Positions 36,971-45,695 of a DNA stretch of 64,000 nt are shown one piece after another. The position numbers and the translations under genes were made by a program. The stretch is from Taibaiella chishuiensis (GTDB lineage: Bacteria > Bacteroidota > Bacteroidia > Chitinophagales > Chitinophagaceae). Location of the stretch: assembly GCF_003014535.1 (NCBI RefSeq), contig NZ_PYGD01000005.1:62001-126000 (forward strand). The letters are read 5' to 3'. The stretch's first letter is position 1. The number at the start of each line of letters is the position of its first letter. The notes under the pieces were generated by a model, which was not told where the DNA came from, did no database searches, and worked only from the letters and a program-made list of their open reading frames with translations.

Positions 36971-38281
36971 CTAAAGATCGCCGTAGTCCATAAAAGCACC
37001 GTTCAGGAAGCTGTTTTTTACATGGCCTACGTCAGAGGCGCCGGTCTCCGCATCCATGTCCAGGTCTGCGTTATTATAGGTTCCGGCATCTCCGTTCAGG
37101 AAAGAAGCGGTAACCGGCGAGATGTCCGATGCACCCACTTCCCCGTCCTGGTTGATATCGCCGGGCCACATTACTTTGAGGGCGCCTGCTGCCTTCTGCG
37201 AGGTGGTGGTGCCGGTACTGAGGTTAACCGTAGTGGTGGTCATGGTATTATCCAGGGTTACCGCCTTTGCTGCGGCAAGGTGGTTGCGGTGTTTTACCGT
37301 AATCACAAAGTTGCCGTTTACATGCGGCAGCACCAGGTTGTTATAAGGCGACACAGGACTTACTACCGATCCGTTACTCAAAAGCAATGCAGGATAGCTA
37401 TTGGTCGGTGTTCCGGGCGTTGCGGCATTGCTCAGCTGAACGGTTACCCAATCGGTTACACGTTTGCCACCTACGGTAAGTGCATTGATATTGGATACCG
37501 TAGCGCCGCCGAAGGTTGTGGGTAACAAGCCGCTATTAGCCAGCAGGGTTGTCATGGTAGAGGTTGCGGTAACAAAGGGGCCGCCCAGGAAAACGGTGAG
37601 CGCCGCGCCGGTATTGGTAACCTTGATATTAGCCCCGGTTTTGAGATTGGGCACACCACTTAAATAATTGTATGCCTGGGGTACCTGGGCTGCTCCGCCC
37701 GAAACGCCCTTATACCGGAAATAATAAACTTTGTTGTTGTCGATATTCGACGTCGGTTTAATGGTAAACTCCACTTCATAACGTTTACTGGTTTGTACCG
37801 TACTCGTAGCATAAGCAGAGGTGGTTACCGCACCGCCGGAGAAAGGATCGTTAGGCGAGGAAGCATTGCTATTCGTTCCCAACTGGTTCGTTGTCGGGCT
37901 AAAGGTACCTGTGATAAAAGCACTGGACGAAAGGGTGAACGCGGCCGTTGTTGCAGTACCCTGCGCCGGTATATCGATCCAGTTATTATCATAAACGTTG
38001 CCAAGACCGAAACCCGAAGGTGAAGCAGCATCGGCATTGGTGGTATACTGTAACATAAGCGAACCGTTATCGGATTGGTAATTGGAGTAGATACTGATCC
38101 TCAGGCGCACGGGAGCAAAAGGATCGTTGATGGTAACCTGGTTATTGGCCGCAGCTTTCCAGGTTGCCGCAGCTTCTCCGCCATCATCATTTCGCCAGCG
38201 CCAGTGGCCCACCTGCGTCGCGGTGGCAAAGGCGGTATGACTAAGCACTACCGCCAACAGCGCAAATAAAGTTTTTTTCAT
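36971..38281 (-). CDS. Secreted protein with C-terminal dockerin-like module
   Basis: This 436-residue protein is read from ATG 38281 (MKKTLFALLAVVLSHTAFA, a clean signal peptide); an upstream in-frame extension of 20 residues has no signal character. The body (about 20-370) is beta-rich and unrecognised. The last 65 residues hold two calcium-loop repeats, DINQDGEVGASD and DLDMDAETGASD, each followed by a helix ending in FLNG, which is the duplicated F-hand plan of type I dockerins. No T9SS sorting domain is present, so the protein may reach the surface by docking to a partner. The next gene on the same strand encodes cohesin-like repeats with a sorting domain, making a plausible receptor. 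Confidence 0.75.
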   Translation of the reverse strand: MKKTLFALLAVVLSHTAFATATQVGHWRWRNDDGGEAAATWKAAANNQVTINDPFAPVRLRISIYSNYQSDNGSLMLQYTTNADAASPSGFGLGNVYDNNWIDIPAQGTATTAAFTLSSSAFITGTFSPTTNQLGTNSNASSPNDPFSGGAVTTSAYATSTVQTSKRYEVEFTIKPTSNIDNNKVYYFRYKGVSGGAAQVPQAYNYLSGVPNLKTGANIKVTNTGAALTVFLGGPFVTATSTMTTLLANSGLLPTTFGGATVSNINALTVGGKRVTDWVTVQLSNAATPGTPTNSYPALLLSNGSVVSPVSPYNNLVLPHVNGNFVITVKHRNHLAAAKAVTLDNTMTTTTVNLSTGTTTSQKAAGALKVMWPGDINQDGEVGASDISPVTASFLNGDAGTYNNADLDMDAETGASDVGHVKNSFLNGAFMDYGDL

Positions 38282-38536
38282 TTTTTGATAATTTTTAGGT
38301 TTAAATAAAGGAATCATAAAGCACAAGCGTTTAATGCACACCCGGCAACAGGACCAACAAGCCTGCCGGGTAAAAGTGTGTTGGGTAATTATAAATCGAA
38401 GCCACTCGAATGACTGTTGGCAAATGTTATTCCATTATTCGCGGCCTCCTTCGGGAATTAGTTTATAAAAACTACGGCTATCTTATTCTATGATAGAGTA
38501 CAAAAAAGGCCGATAACACCGCATATGCTTCAATGC

Positions 38537-39334
38537 TCAAACCGGGAAAATTGCAGTCACTTCCGTTCCTTCTTTCCCGGATCTGATCTCCAATACCCCA
38601 TTCATTTCCTGCATACGGCGCTTCAGCCCCTGCAGGCCTATTCCCTTTTTCCCGGGCTCCGTGCCGGTATCGAATCCTACACCATCGTCTTTAATAGTCA
38701 GTACCAGGCCCTCGATATCTTCATAGAAAAGAATGCTGACATGTTTAGCAGATGCATGTTTGCCAATATTGACCAGAACCTCCCTGATCACCAGCAGCAG
38801 GTTGAAGCGTTGGTCCAGGGGTAAGCGTTTCAGCGCAGTGGCATCAATCGAACAGGCCAGCTGGTAAAGCGGGGCAGGCAATAAGGTGTATATCATGTCG
38901 ACGGCTTTGTCGGCAAATACCTGCTCTGCCCGGTCGGCTTGCCGGTAGTACAACTCGTGGCTCTCGCTCCTGGCAATGTCGTATACTTCTTTTACGGATT
39001 GCGACAACCCCGAGAGCCATTCTTGCTGGTCACTATTCTCCGTCATCAGCAGGCGCAGCTCTACCCTTCTGTGCAATACGGCAATAGCGCCTGCCAGGTG
39101 TTCATGTATCTGTGTACCCACCTCTTGCATCTCCTCGCGCAAGGCAAGCAGGTATTGCTGCTCCTGTACAATACGCTCCAGTCGCGATCCGGTAGTAATC
39201 GTTTCTATCGTTATCGATAGCCGCCTGTTTTGCCGCCATAGTACAAGTATCGTAACCAGGGCAACCATCAACAGGAAGGCCAGGCAATACAGTACAGGGG
39301 TGTTGCATATCATAGCAGCATAAAATCTTCGCAT
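38537..39334 (-). CDS. Sensor histidine kinase (NarX/LiaS type)
   Basis: This 265-residue kinase has one transmembrane helix (about 14-33) and no sensor domain. A HisKA_3-type dimerisation region follows with His77 (GTQIHEHLAG), then a GHKL ATPase: N-box REVLVNIGKHA, G1 DDGVGFD, and G2 GIGLQGLKRRM. It ends at EGTEVTAIFPV. It is encoded 69 bp after a LuxR-type response regulator on the same strand, which is its likely partner. With almost nothing outside the membrane, it may sense through another protein or within the membrane. The target genes are unknown; nearby lipid genes are candidates only by proximity. Confidence 0.87.
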   Translation of the reverse strand: MRRFYAAMICNTPVLYCLAFLLMVALVTILVLWRQNRRLSITIETITTGSRLERIVQEQQYLLALREEMQEVGTQIHEHLAGAIAVLHRRVELRLLMTENSDQQEWLSGLSQSVKEVYDIARSESHELYYRQADRAEQVFADKAVDMIYTLLPAPLYQLACSIDATALKRLPLDQRFNLLLVIREVLVNIGKHASAKHVSILFYEDIEGLVLTIKDDGVGFDTGTEPGKKGIGLQGLKRRMQEMNGVLEIRSGKEGTEVTAIFPV

Positions 39335-39403
39335 TTACGGGGCCGACCTATAGGAAGCACATCCATACCGTACTTTTCTATAAACCCATATCCCCCTTAC
39401 GCT

Positions 39404-40033
39404 TTAGTTCAGGTTATTCTCAAACGCATACTTTACCAATTCGGCAGCGCTATGCAGGTCGAGTTTGCTCATAATATTTCTCCTGTGCGCCAGTATCGTA
39501 TAGGTGCTCAGGTAGAGCATGGCAGCACTTTGTTTTACAGAATGGCCTGCTGCTATGGATTGCAGCACTTCCAGCTCTTTTTTTGTAAGTATGGATTGTT
39601 CGAGCAGCCGGGCCTCTTCGAGGAAAAGCCGGCAAATATCTGCGCTCAGCAACGGCTTCTGATCATGCCTGCTTTCAACAGCGCCACGCAACTCGTCGCA
39701 GCTGGTGCATTTACTTAAAAAACCATTCACCCCCAGCTTAAGACAATGCCTGATCTGGGACAAAGCCAATACGCTGCTCAGCATAATAATGACCAGATTC
39801 GGGTTATTATTCCTGCAATCGGCCAGGAAACTTTCCGTCAGGTAAGCCGGTTCTGCAGGAAAAAGCAGGTCGAGAAAAAGAAAATCATAACTCCTGGTCT
39901 TCAAGGCAACGAGCGCCTCCGAAGGTGTTCTGAGGGTATGCACCACGCAACCCGACCACATAGACTTAAAGACCGCTACCATACCCTCAGCAAACAAAAC
40001 ATGATCATCGACAACCAGTATATTGCACAACAT
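39404..40033 (-). CDS. LuxR/NarL-family response regulator
   Basis: This 209-residue protein has a receiver domain with the acidic pair Asp9-Asp10, phospho-acceptor Asp55 (FLFLDLLFP), and conserved Lys in GFLSKCTS. A LuxR-type DNA-binding domain covers about 145-209 (LTKKELEVLQSIAAGHSVKQSA, with recognition helix STYTILAHRRNIMSKL). It precedes the histidine kinase gene in transcription order, a usual two-component layout. The usual KP of the receiver is replaced by KC, a small deviation that often still functions. Confidence 0.9.
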   Translation of the reverse strand: MLCNILVVDDHVLFAEGMVAVFKSMWSGCVVHTLRTPSEALVALKTRSYDFLFLDLLFPAEPAYLTESFLADCRNNNPNLVIIMLSSVLALSQIRHCLKLGVNGFLSKCTSCDELRGAVESRHDQKPLLSADICRLFLEEARLLEQSILTKKELEVLQSIAAGHSVKQSAAMLYLSTYTILAHRRNIMSKLDLHSAAELVKYAFENNLN

Positions 40034-40353
40034 AAAGTAGTTTTTGAAATACCTTGACCGCTAAAAGACACATACACAATGCAATAAAAGCATATAGTAT
40101 GCATAAACAATGGCGGCAAAGATATTGCATGCTTAATCTATAAACATACTCTCGATAAGCTATTTTAAACGAAACAGATTAAATTGATATGAAGTCAAGA
40201 AAAGGACATTTGTATTAATTTACATTATTTAGACCTGTTTTAGGTAGCTGCAAAAAAATACATCAGCAGTCGGGTCATAACCAGGCCCGCAGTTAATCCA
40301 TAAACATAATAGATAAGTCTAGTTTGTAAAAACTATTTATAACCCACAAGCTG
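40034..40353. other. Intergenic region between the response regulator and acyltransferase genes
   Basis: About 320 bp of AT-rich sequence contain no supported gene. It should hold the response regulator promoter (minus strand, near 40034-40130) and the 3' end of the acyltransferase transcript. No repeat or clear terminator was seen. Confidence 0.5.
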
Positions 40354-41076
40354 TTATGGCTGTGCTAAAGACCATGCTTTTTCCATTACATTTATCGCAT
40401 CGTTTTTTAATTGCGCCGTTTGTCCGTTATCGTACCTGCTTATGAGTATCCTGTCGGAGAAGATAACACGGACACGGCCCGGATTGAGGGAAAAGATGCT
40501 CCGGTAATGCATACGGTCGCGGTTGTCGGGAAAGAGCATGGGTTGCAGGTCGATTTTGCGGGCAAGGGCCAGCTTGAATGCCCCGTTATAAAAGGTCTTT
40601 AACACCGCGCCGGACTCGTTAAAGGTACCCTCCGGAAAAATGAGCACAGCATAACCTTTAGCCAGCGCCTTATTGAGCATGCGCACACTCATTGCCCGGT
40701 CGCTGCTATCCTGGCGATCCACACCGATCACAAGCCGCCGGTAAAAGAAGCCCAGCAGCGGGATGCGCCCCATACCGCTTTTACCCAATATGCGGTATCG
40801 CCCCCGGATCGAAGCCATAGCCGTAAGGATATCGAGATAGCTGCTGTGATTAGCAATAAGGATACGCTGCTCCCGGTTATAACGGGCTTGCCCGGTAATC
40901 CGTAACCTCAAAAAAGTGAGTCCTAACCAAAGCCGGGCTATATACCGGAGCAGCACATAGGCCAGGTTAATCGCAGCGTCGGTATTGATAAACACACAGG
41001 CAATAAACAAGGGGCCTGTAAGCAGGAAAAGCAGTACCAGGCACAACACACCATAAATAAAAAAGACGATACGCAT
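40354..41076 (-). CDS. 1-acyl-glycerol-3-phosphate acyltransferase-like (PlsC family)
   Basis: This 240-residue membrane acyltransferase has the NHSSYLDI block (HX4D catalytic motif) and IFPEGTFNESG (the glycerol-phosphate binding EGT block). Two hydrophobic segments lie near the N-terminus (IVFFIYGVLCLVLLFLL and FIACVFI). The family transfers acyl groups from ACP or CoA to lysophospholipids or other lipid alcohols or amines. The start at 41076 is preferred because the longer frame (to 41193) would overlap the divergent FabI-like gene and adds a Cys/His-rich, non-membrane leader. It may use the chains made by the FabI/ACP genes encoded opposite. Confidence 0.85.
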   Translation of the reverse strand: MRIVFFIYGVLCLVLLFLLTGPLFIACVFINTDAAINLAYVLLRYIARLWLGLTFLRLRITGQARYNREQRILIANHSSYLDILTAMASIRGRYRILGKSGMGRIPLLGFFYRRLVIGVDRQDSSDRAMSVRMLNKALAKGYAVLIFPEGTFNESGAVLKTFYNGAFKLALARKIDLQPMLFPDNRDRMHYRSIFSLNPGRVRVIFSDRILISRYDNGQTAQLKNDAINVMEKAWSLAQP

Positions 41077-41180
41077 CGCCTGCAAACATAACCAAACGAC
41101 AACTTGAAAATATAGTTTCCTAAGGGTATAATTGATTGCAACATGCCCGGTGGCATGATGTTTGAAACAGATTCGACAAT

Positions 41181-42008
41181 ATGAGCAAAGCAAAATCCGG
41201 CCAGTTATTAAAAGGCAAAACGGGCATTATCCTGGGGGCGCTCAACGAACAGTCCCTGGCCTGGCATATAGCCCTGCAATGCAAGCAGGAAGGGGCACGC
41301 ATCCTGCTAAGCAATAACAGGGTAGCCCTGCGGCTGGGTTGGATACATGAACTGGCAGCGCTTACCGCTGCGCCAGTAGTCTGTACCGATATGGCCGACA
41401 TGGCCCAGGTAGAGCAGCTTATCGATGACGCTATGGAGCACTTCGGCGGCAAGATCGATTTTATACTGCATGGCGCTGCCATGAGTTACAACATCAGGAA
41501 ACAGAATCCCTATACGGATCTCGATCATATACTGCAGCAAAAAACCATGAATGTGTCGGCGCTGAGCCTGCACAAGCTATTGCAGGCCGCCTTTCAGAAA
41601 AATGCCATTAACGAATGGGGCAGCGTGGTAGCGCTCACCTTTGCCGCGGCCCAACGCGTGTTTCCAGGCTATAACGAGATGGGCGATGCCAAGGCCCTGC
41701 TCGAAAGTATAGCCCGCAGCTTCGGTTACTATTATGGCAAAACGCATAAGGTAAGGATCAACACCATATCGCAGTCGCCTGTAAAAACCATAGCCGGCGA
41801 TGTGATCGATAATTTCGACCGCTTCTTCCATTATACCGACCAGGTAAGTCCGCTGGGAAATGCGCCTGCAGCAGCTTTGGCCAAATTTTGCGTCACCCTG
41901 TTCAGCGACTATACCCGTTATCTTACCATGCAAAACATCTTTCACGACGGGGGCTTTAGCATGACCGGCATCAGCGACGATATCGAAGCATTAAACACCA
42001 TAAAATAA
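41181..42008 (+). CDS. FabI-like enoyl-ACP reductase (SDR)
   Basis: This 275-residue divergent SDR of the FabI branch has the atypical cofactor loop GIILGALNEQSLAWHIA, like the GxxxxxSIA motif of FabI, and a YNEMGDAK active site (Tyr164, Lys171, Y-x6-K spacing). It ends FHDGGFSMTGI. The enzyme would reduce trans-2-enoyl-ACP with NAD(P)H. It lies 9 bp before a dedicated ACP gene and diverges from the acyltransferase. The sequence is too divergent in the middle (substrate loop SYNIRKQNPYTDLDH) to be an obvious housekeeping FabI, so a role in a special lipid pathway, perhaps with the KSalpha/KSbeta operon 6 kb away, is likely. Confidence 0.87.
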   Translation: MSKAKSGQLLKGKTGIILGALNEQSLAWHIALQCKQEGARILLSNNRVALRLGWIHELAALTAAPVVCTDMADMAQVEQLIDDAMEHFGGKIDFILHGAAMSYNIRKQNPYTDLDHILQQKTMNVSALSLHKLLQAAFQKNAINEWGSVVALTFAAAQRVFPGYNEMGDAKALLESIARSFGYYYGKTHKVRINTISQSPVKTIAGDVIDNFDRFFHYTDQVSPLGNAPAAALAKFCVTLFSDYTRYLTMQNIFHDGGFSMTGISDDIEALNTIK

Positions 42009-42017
42009 TATTGACCG

Positions 42018-42503
42018 ATGACAGTACAGGCAACAAAAAGTCCGAAGAAAAAAACAGCGACCAAAAGCGTAACAGCCGATAAGCCGGCACGGCCGGCAAA
42101 AGCCGGGATAAGCACCGGCGACGAGAAACCCGAATCTAAAAAACCGGCTGCCGCGCCTAAAAAGGCCGCGACCAAAAGCAAGCCCAAAGCGGCAGACGTA
42201 CCGGCCGTCGTTATGCCCGATGCCACACAGGACGTTGTGTTCGATCCGGAGCTGGTCGCTAAAATGAAAAAGATCATTGCCGCTTATACCGACCAGCACG
42301 CGGCCCTGGACCAGATTACAGAGGATACCGACAATAACTTTATACAGGTATTGCATATCGATTCGGTAGATGTGGTGGAGATCATTATCGATACCGAGAA
42401 AGAGTTTTCCATCACCATCGAAGATGAAGAGATCAAACATCTGAAGACCTTTAAGCTACTGTACCTGCTGGTGGAGCAGAAGATAAAGGCTGTTGCTTCA
42501 TAA
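42018..42503 (+). CDS. Acyl carrier protein with Lys/Ala/Pro-rich N-terminal tail
   Basis: This 161-residue protein has a C-terminal ACP domain (about 78-158) with the prosthetic-group site HIDSVDVVEI (Ser116). Before it lies a highly basic, low-complexity tail of about 65 residues built from KKPAAAPKKAATKSKP-type sequence, like histone H1 or bacterial Hc1/AlgP tails. ACPs are normally about 80 residues and acidic, so the tail is unusual. It could bind membranes, nucleic acid or a partner enzyme, or tether the ACP. The gene follows the FabI-like gene by 9 bp and ends at a hairpin. Confidence 0.88.
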   Translation: MTVQATKSPKKKTATKSVTADKPARPAKAGISTGDEKPESKKPAAAPKKAATKSKPKAADVPAVVMPDATQDVVFDPELVAKMKKIIAAYTDQHAALDQITEDTDNNFIQVLHIDSVDVVEIIIDTEKEFSITIEDEEIKHLKTFKLLYLLVEQKIKAVAS

Positions 42504-42536
42504 GCCGTCATGCTCTGCTGCATTCAGCATGACGGC
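42504..42536 (+). terminator. Hairpin directly after the ACP stop codon
   Basis: A perfect 11-bp inverted repeat GCCGTCATGCT / AGCATGACGGC with an 11-nt loop begins on the base after the TAA. It lacks a T-run; a stronger terminator with TTTTATT lies about 85 bp further on, so this may be an RNA-stabilising structure or a repeat remnant. Confidence 0.5.
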
Positions 42537-42621
42537 CGGGAGTGATGGGATACATAACATATAAACTGAAGACGGTCGTTCTGAGCGAAGCGCAGAATCT
42601 CAGCCCCAAGCCGGCTTTGCC

Positions 42622-42659
42622 AACATATCCTGCCCTGTACAGGGCAGGATATGTTTTAT
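42622..42659. terminator. Bidirectional terminator between the ACP and LamG genes
   Basis: A perfect 16-bp inverted repeat AACATATCCTGCCCTG / CAGGGCAGGATATGTT has a 2-nt centre (a real loop of at least 4 nt). It is followed on the plus strand by TTATT, and touches the stop codon of the converging lipoprotein gene. It can end both transcripts. Confidence 0.8.
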
Positions 42660-43459
42660 TCCGTCAGGCAACAGGGTTCCATATCACGCAACGCGATAAC
42701 CTCAGCCTGGCTAAGCGTTTTACTCAATAGCACTACATCATCCATTTTACCCTGGTATCTTCTTCCTAGTAAAAGATAACCCAAATCCTGTACTGTAGCG
42801 TTATTTACCGGGATGGTTTCTGTGTTTTGCAACACGCCATCGCGGTATATTTTAATTTGTTTTGCAGCATAGTCGTAGGTAGCTGCAAGGTGATGCCAGC
42901 TGCCTGTTCTTACCTTTACCTCATCCATGCAGGATGCTGTAGTGCCTATGGGCAGAATATTCTGGTCCCATACCGAAGTGGTATACTCAAATACGGCTTT
43001 CCGGCAATCGAACAGCGCAACTGCCCAGGAGTATTGCATAGGCGCATAACTATTAGGGGCTTGCGTACGGCAGACTAAGGTCTCTAGTGGCAGACGAGAA
43101 ATACTATCAAAAGGTTTATACCAAAGGGAAATGGAAAATTGAGTAAGGCCATCTAAAAACGTGGCATCCGTCAACCCGACGTATTGGTTAAAGTTTTCCA
43201 GGCTATCGGCAAAGTTGAAAGCACAATTTGGATTGCCATTGCGGTCGGCGATGGGTCCATTATATGAGGTATTGGTAAGATGATGGCCGTTGCCCGAAAA
43301 GTCGTTAAGGCTTCCTTTATCAAAGGGGTAAAAAGCAAGCACAGAGGACTGCAGGCTGGCAGGAATACAAGGTACCGTTGTACGGCTTTTACTTTTGTTA
43401 CAGGCGTTCAGCGACAGCAAAGCAAGGGCAGCCGCCAGGAAGGGGAGTTTTTTTTTCAT
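42656..43459 (-). CDS. LamG-domain lipoprotein
   Basis: This 267-residue lipoprotein is read from ATG 43459 (MKKKLPFLAAALALLSLNAC). The lipobox LNAC predicts lipid attachment at Cys20; an upstream extension of 23 residues is not supported. The body is a concanavalin-like LamG/laminin-G-3 fold: LAFYPFDKGSLNDFSGNGHHL, FSISLWYKP, SWHHLAATYDYAAKQIKIYRDGVL, and MDDVVLLSKTLSQAEVIAL are its classical strands. Such proteins bind glycans or act as surface adhesins. It stands alone between a terminator and the repeat block, with no evident functional partner. Confidence 0.88.
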   Translation of the reverse strand: MKKKLPFLAAALALLSLNACNKSKSRTTVPCIPASLQSSVLAFYPFDKGSLNDFSGNGHHLTNTSYNGPIADRNGNPNCAFNFADSLENFNQYVGLTDATFLDGLTQFSISLWYKPFDSISRLPLETLVCRTQAPNSYAPMQYSWAVALFDCRKAVFEYTTSVWDQNILPIGTTASCMDEVKVRTGSWHHLAATYDYAAKQIKIYRDGVLQNTETIPVNNATVQDLGYLLLGRRYQGKMDDVVLLSKTLSQAEVIALRDMEPCCLTE

Positions 43460-44585
43460 GTCATTTTTTTTAGTGCTAACTAAGAACATAGAAAAAAAAC
43501 GCAGCAATGCATTGGTTATTATAAACATTCAAATTATTTTTTGGCACACAACCTTGCCCAGGCTCTTTGTATTTATCGCATATGCCACCATGGTTACCCA
43601 CAGGATATTCAAACACGCTACATTTCAGCAGTAGTACGGGCAACCGGCAAAAAAGGCGTGACACCTAAAAAGTGAGACTGTCATCCTGAGCCCCGCGAAG
43701 GATCTCATCGATTAGCTGGCTTTATTAAAGTGGCCCTATTGGAGTGTTCCTATCCTGCCGGTTAATGTACGTTTCACCTGTAATAAATGGGAACAACTTA
43801 AACCTGTATCGCATCGGAGACTCCCGACGTTAATATCCTTCGCGGGGCTCAGGATGACATAGGACTAACCTAAAATGGACAAGCTACACGTACTTCCTCC
43901 GGTAGCTGGCTTTATTGGAGCGATTGTATTAGAGGGTTGTCGTCATCGGGAGCCCCGCGAAGGATCTCGTCCGTAAGCTGGCTTTATCAGCGTGATTGTA
44001 TTGGAGTGTTCCTGTCCTGTTGCGTAATGCATGTTTGGTCTGTAATAAATGTGAACAACTTAAACCTGTGTCGCATCGGTGACTCCCGACGTTAAGATCC
44101 TTCGCGGGGCTCAGGATGACATAGGACTAACCTAAAATGGACAAGCTACACGTACTTCCTCCGGTAGCTGGCTTTATTGGAGCGATTGTATTAGAGGGTT
44201 GTCGTCATCGGGAGCCCCGCGAAGGATCTCGTCCGTAAGCTGGCTTTATCAGCGTGATTGTATTGGAGTGTTCCTGTCCTGTTGCGTAATGCATGTTTGG
44301 TCTGTAATAAATGGGAACAACTTAAACCTGTGTCGCATCGGTGACTCCCGACGTTAAGATCCTTCGCGGGGCTCAGGATGACATAGGACTAAATAAAATG
44401 GACAAGCTGCGCGTACTCCCTCCAGTAGCCGGCTTTATTAACATGATTGTACCCGAGGGTTGCTGTCATCGGGAGCCCCGCGAAGGAGCTCATCGATTAG
44501 CTGCCTTTGCCAGGCAGAGGAATCCCTCTTCCGCCCTTGTTGGTGTTGTCACCAACAAGCTCCTTTACCAGGTCAGCATCCCCCC
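43460..44585. repeat. Repeat-rich intergenic block A with a 262-bp tandem duplication
   Basis: After about 200 bp of unremarkable sequence, the block from 43677 is built from short elements in alternating orientation: TCATCCTGAGCCCCGCGAAG with its reverse complement, separated by AGCTGGCTTTAT and GGACAAGCT segments. At least seven copies of the core occur. Positions 43839-44100 and 44101-44362 are a direct tandem repeat of 262 bp with a single difference (AAATGTGAAC against AAATGGGAAC). No reading frame or transposase is present. The block lies just downstream of the pol IV gene. Confidence 0.85.
43725..43843 (+). repeat. Left arm of 119-bp inverted repeat flanking the repair module
   Basis: This 119-bp segment matches the reverse complement of 48699-48817 at about 113 of 119 positions. 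The shared core includes TAATAAATGGGAACAACTTA. The two arms enclose polymerase IV, YccF, the XRE-S24 regulator and the exonuclease gene. Confidence 0.85.
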
Positions 44586-45686
44586 TCAAAACAACCGCAA
44601 CTGTTCCCCGTCTTTGGCATCATGATGATCGGGCTCTTCGAAGTTAGAGAGGGAAATACCCAGCAGGCGCACCTTACGATCGCCAAGACCTGCACGGTCC
44701 AGCAGTTGACGGGCTGTAAGCCGTATGGTGTCCAGGTCGGCAAAGGGTATAGAAAAAGAATGATTACGGGTTATCTGCTTAAAATCGCTGAACTTGACCT
44801 TGAGCGTCAGCGTACGGCCTTTCAGGTTTCTTTTTTCCAGGCGATCCGCCACCAGCGCGGCGATGCGGTCCAGCTGCGCATAGAGCTCGTTAGATAATTC
44901 GATATCGTAGGCAAAAGTATCTTCGGCGCCCATCGATTTGATCTCGCGGTGCGGCTGTACGGCCCGGTTGTCGATACCGCGGATAATGCGGTAATAAAAA
45001 CGGCCGGGCTTACCGAAGTGTTGCAGCATTTCGGCTTCGGACAATTGCTTCAGATCGGCGCCGGTAAAGAGCTGCATGCGTTTCATCTTTTCGGCGGTAA
45101 CCCGGCCCACGCCAAAAAACTTCTCGACTGGTAACTGCTCCATAAATGTTTCGATCTGCGAGGGACCAATAAAGGTAAGACCATCGGGCTTGTTCATATC
45201 GCTGGCGATCTTGGCCACAAACTTACTGACCGATATCCCGGCTGAAGCCGTAAGGTTGAGTTCAGCTTTAATAGCGGCACGGATTTCTTCGGCAATGGTA
45301 ATGGCCGAACCTATGCCCAGCTTATCTTCCGTAACATCTAGAAAGGCTTCGTCGAGCGAAAGCGGCTCGATAAGATCAGTATACCGCTGAAAAATTTCGC
45401 GGATATGGCGGGATACCGCTTTATATACATCGAAACGCGGATAGACAAAGATCAGTTGTGGACAAAGCTGCAAAGCCCTGCTGGAAGCCATTGCCGACCG
45501 TACGCCAAACTTACGGGCCTCGTAGCTTGCCGTAGCCACCACGCCCCTGCCCTGCGGCGAACCGCCCACAGCAATGGCTTTACCCTGCAGCTCGGGGTTA
45601 TCGCGTTGTTCGATCGAAGCATAAAAAGCATCCATATCGATATGGATGATCTTACGTTGCCGGTATGGATGCACATCGTCCTCCAT
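44586..45686 (-). CDS. dinB: DNA polymerase IV (Y family)
   Basis: This 366-residue Y-family translesion polymerase has the N-terminal catalytic motif IIHIDMDAFYASIEQRDNP, the palm SLDEAFLDVTEDK with the metal-binding Asp-Glu, the HhH thumb (LPVEKFFGVGRVTAEKM), and the little-finger domain to about 345. The C-terminal QLRLF is a good beta-clamp-binding peptide (QLxLF). Pol IV copies past damaged bases at the cost of mutations and is usually damage-inducible. Here it lies in one block with a LexA-like S24 regulator and a nuclease. Confidence 0.95.
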   Translation of the reverse strand: MEDDVHPYRQRKIIHIDMDAFYASIEQRDNPELQGKAIAVGGSPQGRGVVATASYEARKFGVRSAMASSRALQLCPQLIFVYPRFDVYKAVSRHIREIFQRYTDLIEPLSLDEAFLDVTEDKLGIGSAITIAEEIRAAIKAELNLTASAGISVSKFVAKIASDMNKPDGLTFIGPSQIETFMEQLPVEKFFGVGRVTAEKMKRMQLFTGADLKQLSEAEMLQHFGKPGRFYYRIIRGIDNRAVQPHREIKSMGAEDTFAYDIELSNELYAQLDRIAALVADRLEKRNLKGRTLTLKVKFSDFKQITRNHSFSIPFADLDTIRLTARQLLDRAGLGDRKVRLLGISLSNFEEPDHHDAKDGEQLRLF

Positions 45687-45695
45687 AATGATTAC

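Noticed and set aside
30624-42503. Flexirubin or aryl-polyene cluster
   Set aside because: A ketosynthase pair, dehydratase and ACP fit, but no ammonia-lyase, KAS III-like dialkylresorcinol enzyme, ketoreductase or MMPL exporter was seen.
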